The notes under the pieces were generated by a model, which was not told the origin of the DNA, ran no database searches, and saw only the letters and a list, made by a program, of their open reading frames with translations. The position numbers and the translations under genes are program-made. From Desulfovibrio sp. (GTDB lineage Bacteria > Desulfobacterota > Desulfovibrionia > Desulfovibrionales > Desulfovibrionaceae): a stretch of DNA of 11,827 nt. Every line of letters starts with the position of its first letter. The stretch's first letter is position 1. Of the stretch, positions 8,078 through 11,827 are shown one piece after another. The stretch is from NCBI GenBank assembly GCA_009773975.1, contig VSMX01000068.1, forward strand, positions 1 through 11,827. Direction: 5' to 3'.

Positions 8078-8186
8078 AATATCTCTTACTGGCAAAGCAA
8101 GTTTGCCTTGAGATATTCTCGCGCAAGCCTTTGCAGGCAAAGCCGCGCTAGGGCATTTACGCAATTTCATTGCATAAATGCTCTAG
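8078..8186. repeat. Three consecutive stem-loops, structured RNA or REP-like palindromic element
   Basis: Three dyads stand end to end in the 297-base gap between the PP-loop gene and the oxidoreductase. The first pairs AATATCTC (8078-8085) with GAGATATT (8110-8117), with an inner GGCAAA/TTTGCC stem. The second pairs GCGC (8121-8124) with GCGC (8145-8148), with inner CTTTG/CAAAG. The third is an 18-bp arm pair (8148-8165 and 8169-8186) with one G-U and one mismatch, and a three-base loop. GGCAAAG recurs in the first two. No coding frame fits. It could be a dispersed palindromic repeat or the leader of a transcript; the sequence does not decide. Confidence 0.5.
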
Positions 8187-8250
8187 TCCTGTACGGCAAG
8201 AGAAGGGAATATTTTTGTCATTGAATAAAAACCTGCAAATAATGATGAAT

Positions 8251-8272
8251 AAAAATGGGGGCCAGTGGCCCC
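8251..8272 (-). terminator. Rho-independent terminator of the FAD/Fe-S oxidoreductase gene
   Basis: On the minus strand a GGGGCC-ACT-GGCCCC hairpin (8272-8258) is followed by a CATTTTTATT tract (8257-8248), 23 bases after the stop codon of the gene at 8296-10272. This has the usual form of an intrinsic terminator. Confidence 0.8.
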
Positions 8273-8295
8273 TAAGAAAATCGACCTTGTAATTT

Positions 8296-10272
8296 TTACA
8301 CATTGCCCGGAATCGGCTGCCTTGTAACTACAGAGAAAACCCTGTAGCAGCGCATGCAGCGTTTTGCCTCTTCCCAGGCCTCTTCGCGGGACATGGTCTG
8401 TTCCACTTCCTCAAAATTGCAATTGCGTTCCATGGGCTCCCGTTCATGTACCTTGACCCTTTCTTGTTTGGGCTTTGAAGGCGCAGGTTTTCCGTCATCC
8501 ATCAACTTGGCGCCCTGGATCCATTCACTGAGTCTCCAGCGGCTATCAAACGGGCTGCGTCCCTCCGACAGGAATTGATCTATGGAACGAGCAGCAAAAT
8601 AGGCATGCCCCATACCCATAATCATGGTTGAAGGGCCCGAAGCACGAGGCCCGGTTGTGCAGTCGCCACCTGCAAAAACGCCCTTGCGGCTAGTTTCGTG
8701 CGTTGAATTGACCACGATGCAATTTTTGCGATCCAGTTTGATGCCATCGGCTTCAATCAACATATCGGGATCAATTTTTTGTCCTATTGCGGCAATTACG
8801 AAGCTGCAGGGAATAACGTGTTCCGATCCTTCAATGGGACGAACGCCTCTACGTCCGCTGGCGTCCGGTTCGGTACGTTCCATGTCCATAACGCGCAAGC
8901 CGGTAATTTTGCCGTTTTCAACAACAAGACTATCCTGGCCGCAAAGAAAATGAAATTCCACGCCTTCAGCTTTGGCCGCGACAATTTCCTCATGATCGGC
9001 AGGCGCATCCGCTTCTGTACGGCGATAAATGAGATGAGTTTTGCCGGTTGCAACGCGGCAAGCCGCCCTGCAGCAGTCCATAGCCACATTGCCGCCGCCA
9101 ACCACGACCACATCGCCATCCAGAACGGGGGGATGGCCGGCTTCCACTCCATTATAGACATTTTCGAGAAAATCAATGCCGTTCATATAGCCTGCGAGAG
9201 AAGTATCTTCATCCTTCATGCCCAGATATGAGCCAAGGGGAGCGCCGCAGGCAATGAAAATTGCCTTGTAGCCCTTGCCGAAGAGATCATTGATGTCAAA
9301 ATCGCGACCGAGTTTCTGATTGAAGATGAACTTGCCGCCCATTTGGCTTACAATGCTGTTTTCGGCTTGCAGAGTATCCTTTGGCAGACGATAGATCGGG
9401 ATGCCATAACGAATCATGCCGCCAGCATGCTCCTTGGCTTCAAAAATATCCACAGGATAGCCGCGCTGGAGCAGATGATAGGCACATGAGGTTCCAACAG
9501 GGCCAGCGCCGATAACGGCAACTTTTTCTTCCTTTATTTCCTTCGCTTTTTCCGGTTTGAGCATTCCCGAGGCAATTGCCTTGTCAGCCGCGTAGCGCTT
9601 CAGATTACGAATGGAGATCGGTTCATCAACGTCTGCCCGGCGGCAGGCGCTTTCGCAACTACGCACGCAAACGCGTCCGCAACTGCCGACAAGCGGATAG
9701 TGGCGCAGTACGGTGTTTGCCGCCAAATCTTCATGACCATCACGAATATAATCAATATAACGCGGTATATTTACAAGACCGGGGCATGCTTCAATGCATG
9801 GGCTGGTCATTGCGCTGAAAAATTCGGCCTTGTCCGCTTTTTCTCTCGGTTTGAGTTCCCTGGTAAAGTGGGCAATTGCATCCAGGAGCGGAGCAGGCCC
9901 TGTCTTGCCTATGCCGCAAAGGGCGGTTTCGTTCATCTGATGGGCAATATCGACAATTTCGTTCCAGTCCACATCTTCCCCATTCTGGGCCGCAAGCAAT
10001 GCATCGCGCAAAATCGGCGCGCCAGTGCGACAGGGAGAGCATTTTCCACAGGATTCGGAAGCAACCTTGGCAAAATGCTGACCCATTGCCCACAAAAGCG
10101 GCAGATCGGGGTCAAAAACCAGAAAACCTCTGTGACTAAGAATTGCGCGGGCTGGATTACCTTCATTAAAATTGTCGAAAACGTTCAAATCCAGATCTGC
10201 CGGCTGATCCTCCCCACCATTTCTATTATCATAAACTGTGCCGTCCCAGACACCGTACGCCAGCTTTGCCAT
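8296..10272 (-). CDS. FAD/Fe-S NAD(P)H oxidoreductase: NuoF-type [4Fe-4S] module fused to GltD/SfrB-like subunit
   Basis: A 658-residue soluble flavoprotein. Residues 1-140 carry the iron-sulfur end of NuoF/HydB proteins: ESCGKCSPCRTG (Cys75, Cys78, Cys81) and the fourth ligand Cys119 in ALCGIGKTGPAPL; the FMN/NADH part of NuoF is absent. Residues 150-240 are the GltD-type double [4Fe-4S] domain, with CIEACP (Cys159, Cys163) and GSCGRVCVRSCESAC (Cys198, 202, 206, 210). Then come an FAD site, VIGAGPVG (253-260), a pyridine-nucleotide site, VVGGGNVAMD (390-399), and GVFAGGDCTTGP (531-542). A linker and a CMRC motif (639-642) end the protein. This order resembles SfrB and NfnB-like subunits that pass electrons between NAD(P)H and a partner. 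No partner subunit (glutamate synthase, hydrogenase or formate dehydrogenase) lies beside it, so the physiological couple is unknown. ATG 10272 has GGGGGAAAG seven bases upstream. Confidence 0.9.
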   Translation of the reverse strand: MAKLAYGVWDGTVYDNRNGGEDQPADLDLNVFDNFNEGNPARAILSHRGFLVFDPDLPLLWAMGQHFAKVASESCGKCSPCRTGAPILRDALLAAQNGEDVDWNEIVDIAHQMNETALCGIGKTGPAPLLDAIAHFTRELKPREKADKAEFFSAMTSPCIEACPGLVNIPRYIDYIRDGHEDLAANTVLRHYPLVGSCGRVCVRSCESACRRADVDEPISIRNLKRYAADKAIASGMLKPEKAKEIKEEKVAVIGAGPVGTSCAYHLLQRGYPVDIFEAKEHAGGMIRYGIPIYRLPKDTLQAENSIVSQMGGKFIFNQKLGRDFDINDLFGKGYKAIFIACGAPLGSYLGMKDEDTSLAGYMNGIDFLENVYNGVEAGHPPVLDGDVVVVGGGNVAMDCCRAACRVATGKTHLIYRRTEADAPADHEEIVAAKAEGVEFHFLCGQDSLVVENGKITGLRVMDMERTEPDASGRRGVRPIEGSEHVIPCSFVIAAIGQKIDPDMLIEADGIKLDRKNCIVVNSTHETSRKGVFAGGDCTTGPRASGPSTMIMGMGHAYFAARSIDQFLSEGRSPFDSRWRLSEWIQGAKLMDDGKPAPSKPKQERVKVHEREPMERNCNFEEVEQTMSREEAWEEAKRCMRCYRVFSVVTRQPIPGNV

Positions 10273-10350
10273 GACTTTCCCCCAAAAATGATAAACACAT
10301 TCTTGTCGTGAAGCGATTTAACAATATCACATACTATATAGAATAAAATA

Positions 10351-10379
10351 GATATAGCAGGCTTTGAACTTTTGTTCAA
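10351..10379 (-). promoter_or_regulatory. Candidate sigma-70 promoter for the FAD/Fe-S oxidoreductase
   Basis: On the minus strand TTGAAC (10379-10374) and TATATC (10356-10351) stand 17 bases apart, about 80 bases before the start codon. The -35 hexamer forms one arm of the dyad TTGAAC-TTTT-GTTCAA (10364-10379), which could be an operator or coincidence. The promoter begins 19 bases beyond the proposed end of the intron relic. Confidence 0.4.
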
Positions 10380-10397
10380 CAACAGGGATTGTTTAAA

Positions 10398-10712
10398 ATC
10401 GAAAGGGGGGGGAGTCTCACGACTCCTTCCTTCTCGCGCCAACGTACAAGCTCATCTCATACGTCGGTTTCCTTTGAAGTTTTACCGTACCGGCTATCTG
10501 TTCAGGACTATGATGCCCGTCTGCCTGATCCAGGCAGCTTCATTGCCCTGGCACATTGCCACGCCAAAGACAACCGCCACCAGTCTTTACCCGACAGGGC
10601 AAGCATCCATGCGCTCCATTCAGGCACTCCAGACCTTTGAGAAAGCGGGCAATACAGATTGCACGTTTGCACTGCCTTATAGAGAACGGCATCGTTCCCA
10701 TGTCCGGCGCAC
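10398..10712 (-). mobile_element. Relic of a group II (probably class C) intron, internally deleted
   Basis: On the minus strand this 315-base stretch begins GTGCGCCGGACATGGGA (10712 on), matching the GTGYG 5' end of group II introns, two bases after the T-run of a strong terminator (10715-10749). It then holds the tail of an intron reverse transcriptase (10630-10494). Next is a domain V-like hairpin, CCGACGTA (10467-10460) pairing with TACGTTGG (10446-10439), and a domain VI-like hairpin GGAGTC-GTGA-GACTCC with a GNRA loop (10426-10411). It ends ...CTTTCGAT (10398), like the usual CGAT 3' end. Insertion just behind a terminator is the known habit of group IIC introns. Most of domains I-IV and nearly all the reverse transcriptase are missing, and domain V is poorly conserved in its upper part, so splicing is unlikely. 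Boundaries are by eye. Confidence 0.6.
10494..10630 (-). pseudogene. C-terminal fragment of group II intron reverse transcriptase/maturase, frameshifted
   Basis: The frame from 10630 reads GVPEWSAWMLALSGKDWWRLSLAWQ and then CARAM, which resembles the 'GxxEWKAWxLALSGKGWWRLS...AM' tail of group II intron-encoded proteins. Near 10544 a one-base shift is needed; after it the frame continues NEAAWIRQTGIIVLNR and stops at 10496-10494, matching the usual 'N-AWF---GL--L--RY' ending. The two halves fit the family only when joined across the shift. The polymerase palm motifs (YADD) are absent. Upstream of 10630 I cannot recognise the X-domain. This is family recognition from memory, not an alignment. 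Confidence 0.6.
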
Positions 10713-10714
10713 AT

Positions 10715-10749
10715 AAAAACGGGACATGATTTATTCATGTCCCGTTTTT
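10715..10749. terminator. Strong bidirectional terminator after the TPR gene
   Basis: A perfect 15-bp stem (AAAAACGGGACATGA, 10715-10729, with its complement 10735-10749) has a five-base loop and T-runs on both strands. It would end the leftward TPR transcript 115 bases past its stop. A second small perfect dyad, TTCCGAA-AATG-TTCGGAA (10748-10765), overlaps its right edge. The group II intron relic starts immediately to the left. Confidence 0.85.
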
Positions 10750-10797
10750 CCGAAAATGTTCGGAATGAAATTTTCTCTTCCGCCTGCCTTTTTTCGA

Positions 10798-10832
10798 ATT
10801 TCCGGCTCCGGTCTCGCCCCGAAGCCGGAAAT
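10798..10832. repeat. GC-rich inverted repeat downstream of the TPR gene
   Basis: ATTTCCGGCT (10798-10807) pairs perfectly with AGCCGGAAAT (10823-10832); after one mismatch three more pairs form toward the loop. It lies 32 bases past the TPR stop. Leftward it is followed by TCGAAAAAAGG, not a T-run, so it is not a standard terminator for that gene; it may stabilise the transcript's 3' end. Confidence 0.55.
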
Positions 10833-10863
10833 CGTGTGGGGAGGGGAGTATGTATGCTGCTAA

Positions 10864-11427
10864 TTAGGCAGCCATTGATTCAAAAAGTTCTTTCGCATTC
10901 GGATTGGCCGGATTGCTGCCAAGGACAATTTCAAGATGCTCGCGAGCTTCGCTCTGGCGGCCAAGGAAAATCAGGCAGCCGGCCAGTGTTACGCGTACAG
11001 CTTCTTTCTCCTCACTGGCTTCCAAAGCGGATTCCAGCATGGAAATGGTTTTGTCAACCTGGTTTGTCTGATAAGCTTCGCGCACCATGCAGTTCAGGGC
11101 CACAAGATTGCCGGAGGACTTTTCAAGGGCACGGGTGAAATAATCAAATGCTTCGGTGTGCTCGCCTTTTTCCATGTGGACAAGGCCAATTCCGCACAGT
11201 GTCTTGTCGGTCTCTTCAATGGTTGCGGCTTTCTGGTAAAGAACCAGAGCCTTGTCCAATTCTGCGCGCTGCACGGCCACAGTAGCCAGGCCCATGAACG
11301 GAGCCGCGCTTTTGGAATTGGCAGATGCGGCCTTGCGATAATATTCTTCGGCCTTGTCAAAGTCGCCCATGAAAAGATAGCACTCGCCAAGTTCTTTGTT
11401 GATTTCGTAATCCAGCTGATTATCCAT
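10864..11427 (-). CDS. Tetratricopeptide-repeat protein of unknown partner
   Basis: A 187-residue soluble protein made almost wholly of TPR helices, so probably a protein-protein interaction scaffold. Repeats begin near residues 8 (ELGECYLFMGDFDKAEEYYRKA), 42 (FMGLATVAVQRAELDKALVLYQKA), 76 (TLCGIGLVHMEKGEHTEAFDYF), 110 (ALNCMVREAYQTNQVDKTIS) and 144 (VRVTLAGCLIFLGRQSEAREH), spaced about 34 residues, with the typical G-Y-A-F-P pattern. There is no signal peptide, membrane segment or enzymatic domain. ATG 11427 is preceded by AAAGGGGAG, a strong ribosome site. It is a single-gene transcript: the sigma-54 promoter at 11497-11512 lies upstream and a strong terminator at 10715-10749 closes it. The promoter hints at a regulated role such as motility, nitrogen or carbon response, but nothing in the protein identifies which. 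Confidence 0.88.
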   Translation of the reverse strand: MDNQLDYEINKELGECYLFMGDFDKAEEYYRKAASANSKSAAPFMGLATVAVQRAELDKALVLYQKAATIEETDKTLCGIGLVHMEKGEHTEAFDYFTRALEKSSGNLVALNCMVREAYQTNQVDKTISMLESALEASEEKEAVRVTLAGCLIFLGRQSEAREHLEIVLGSNPANPNAKELFESMAA

Positions 11428-11496
11428 TGTTTCTCCCCTTTGTATTTCCCAGTTTTTATTATTGCGCTATGCGCATCGTTGATTTGTCTTTCTTTA

Positions 11497-11512
11497 TGCA
11501 GTCTCCGTGCCA
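11497..11512 (-). promoter_or_regulatory. Sigma-54 (-24/-12) promoter of the TPR gene
   Basis: On the minus strand TGGCACGGAGACTGCA (11512-11497) fits the sigma-54 consensus TGGCACG-N4-TTGCW with one mismatch and the required ten bases between the -24 GG and -12 GC. Transcription would begin about 59 bases before the TPR start codon. Such promoters need an ATP-hydrolysing enhancer-binding activator. Confidence 0.7.
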
Positions 11513-11531
11513 AAGCTAAAATATATTGATA

Positions 11532-11544
11532 AATCAATAGGTTA
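11532..11544 (+). promoter_or_regulatory. IHF-binding site upstream of the sigma-54 promoter
   Basis: AATCAATAGGTTA matches the IHF consensus WATCAANNNNTTR at every fixed position, 20 bases upstream of the -24 element in an AT-rich stretch. It overlaps the dyad ATTGAT-AA-ATCAAT (11525-11538). IHF bending between enhancer and promoter is standard for sigma-54 systems, so each site supports the other. Confidence 0.55.
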
Positions 11545-11827
11545 TTTTTGAGAAAGAAAGCAATAGGCAAAAATTTCCGTCAGGATATCATAAAGTCAGT
11601 GCCAAAATTCCTGCTTTTTAAATCCAACGCAGCAAAAGATTACAGGCAAATTTTGCCCTTGCCCGGAGAAGGCATTGATTCGAATGTCGGAAATTTGACC
11701 TCTCGAATTGGAGAAGGCTGCAGGATAATAAAATGGGGATGTATAGAGAAGAGAACAGAGGGTAAAATGGAGGGGCCATACAACAAAACAGCAAAGGCTA
11801 AGGTCCGCGAAGCGTCAGGGAAGCAGC
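11545..11827. other. Gene-poor right end; possible enhancer region of the TPR promoter
   Basis: No convincing gene is seen in these 283 bases. Structure present: a perfect dyad GGCAAA-T-TTTGCC (11645-11657), about 140 bases upstream of the sigma-54 promoter and thus well placed for an activator site; ATTCGA/TCGAAT (11678-11683 and 11703-11708) lying between two copies of GGAGAAGGC (11665-11673 and 11710-11718). An ATG at 11767 after GAGGG opens a 20-codon frame (MEGPYNKTAKAKVREASGKQ) that runs off the window; it could be the start of a gene, but nothing identifies it. Confidence 0.35.

Noticed and set aside
10294..10325. Rex-like TTGT...ACAA inverted ends upstream of the oxidoreductase
   Set aside because: The half-sites are 22 bases end to end instead of the expected 18 or so, and the inner positions do not match.
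10400..10712. Stable housekeeping RNA (6S, RNase P, tmRNA or tRNA)
   Set aside because: None of their conserved cores was found on either strand; the coding remnant and GTGCG/CGAT ends fit a group II intron better.
10372..10738. Short plus- and minus-strand frames of 76-114 codons read as whole small genes
   Set aside because: The plus frame has no recognisable features. The minus frame (10508-10738) runs through a terminator and only its central part resembles the intron reverse transcriptase.
11641..11827. Minus-strand open frame of about 60 codons running in from the right edge
   Set aside because: It has no visible start, no recognisable motif and a random-looking composition; it also crosses the dyads upstream of the sigma-54 promoter.

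Overview
The window reads as a chromosomal segment of a moderate-GC, sulfate-reducer-like deltaproteobacterium, most likely Desulfovibrionaceae. This is inferred from the gene set, not from a marker gene. The clues are a DapL-type lysine pathway, AdhE, a NuoF-tail/GltD oxidoreductase, a PP-loop protein with an NFACT-R-like tail, and a sigma-54 promoter with an IHF site. The protein genes look like ordinary housekeeping or energy genes. The unusual material lies mainly between them.

Layout. Positions 1-1643 carry two leftward genes, dut then speA (arginine decarboxylase, cut by the left edge), probably co-transcribed. A divergent intergenic region separates them from a rightward pair, dapF (1869-2717) and dapL (2739-3980), which supply meso-diaminopimelate for peptidoglycan and lysine. 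After a hairpin and a palindrome-bearing promoter region comes adhE (4147-6786), a full-length bifunctional aldehyde/alcohol dehydrogenase with every catalytic and metal-ligand residue checked in place. A strong hairpin at 6796-6823 separates it from two leftward genes: a PP-loop thiolation-type enzyme with a C-terminal NFACT-R-like domain (6862-7998), and a 658-residue FAD/Fe-S oxidoreductase (8296-10272). Between these two lies a run of three consecutive stem-loops (8078-8186).

The most interesting stretch is 10398-10712, between the oxidoreductase and a TPR-protein gene (10864-11427). Read on the minus strand it begins GTGCGCC directly after a strong terminator hairpin. It contains the last ~45 codons of a group II intron reverse transcriptase with a frameshift, then domain V-like and domain VI-like hairpins, and ends CGAT. 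I read it as an internally deleted relic of a group II intron placed behind a terminator, as group IIC introns are. The TPR gene has a well-formed sigma-54 -24/-12 promoter with a consensus IHF site just upstream, so it is probably activated by an enhancer-binding protein. The right end (about 11545-11827) has no convincing gene.
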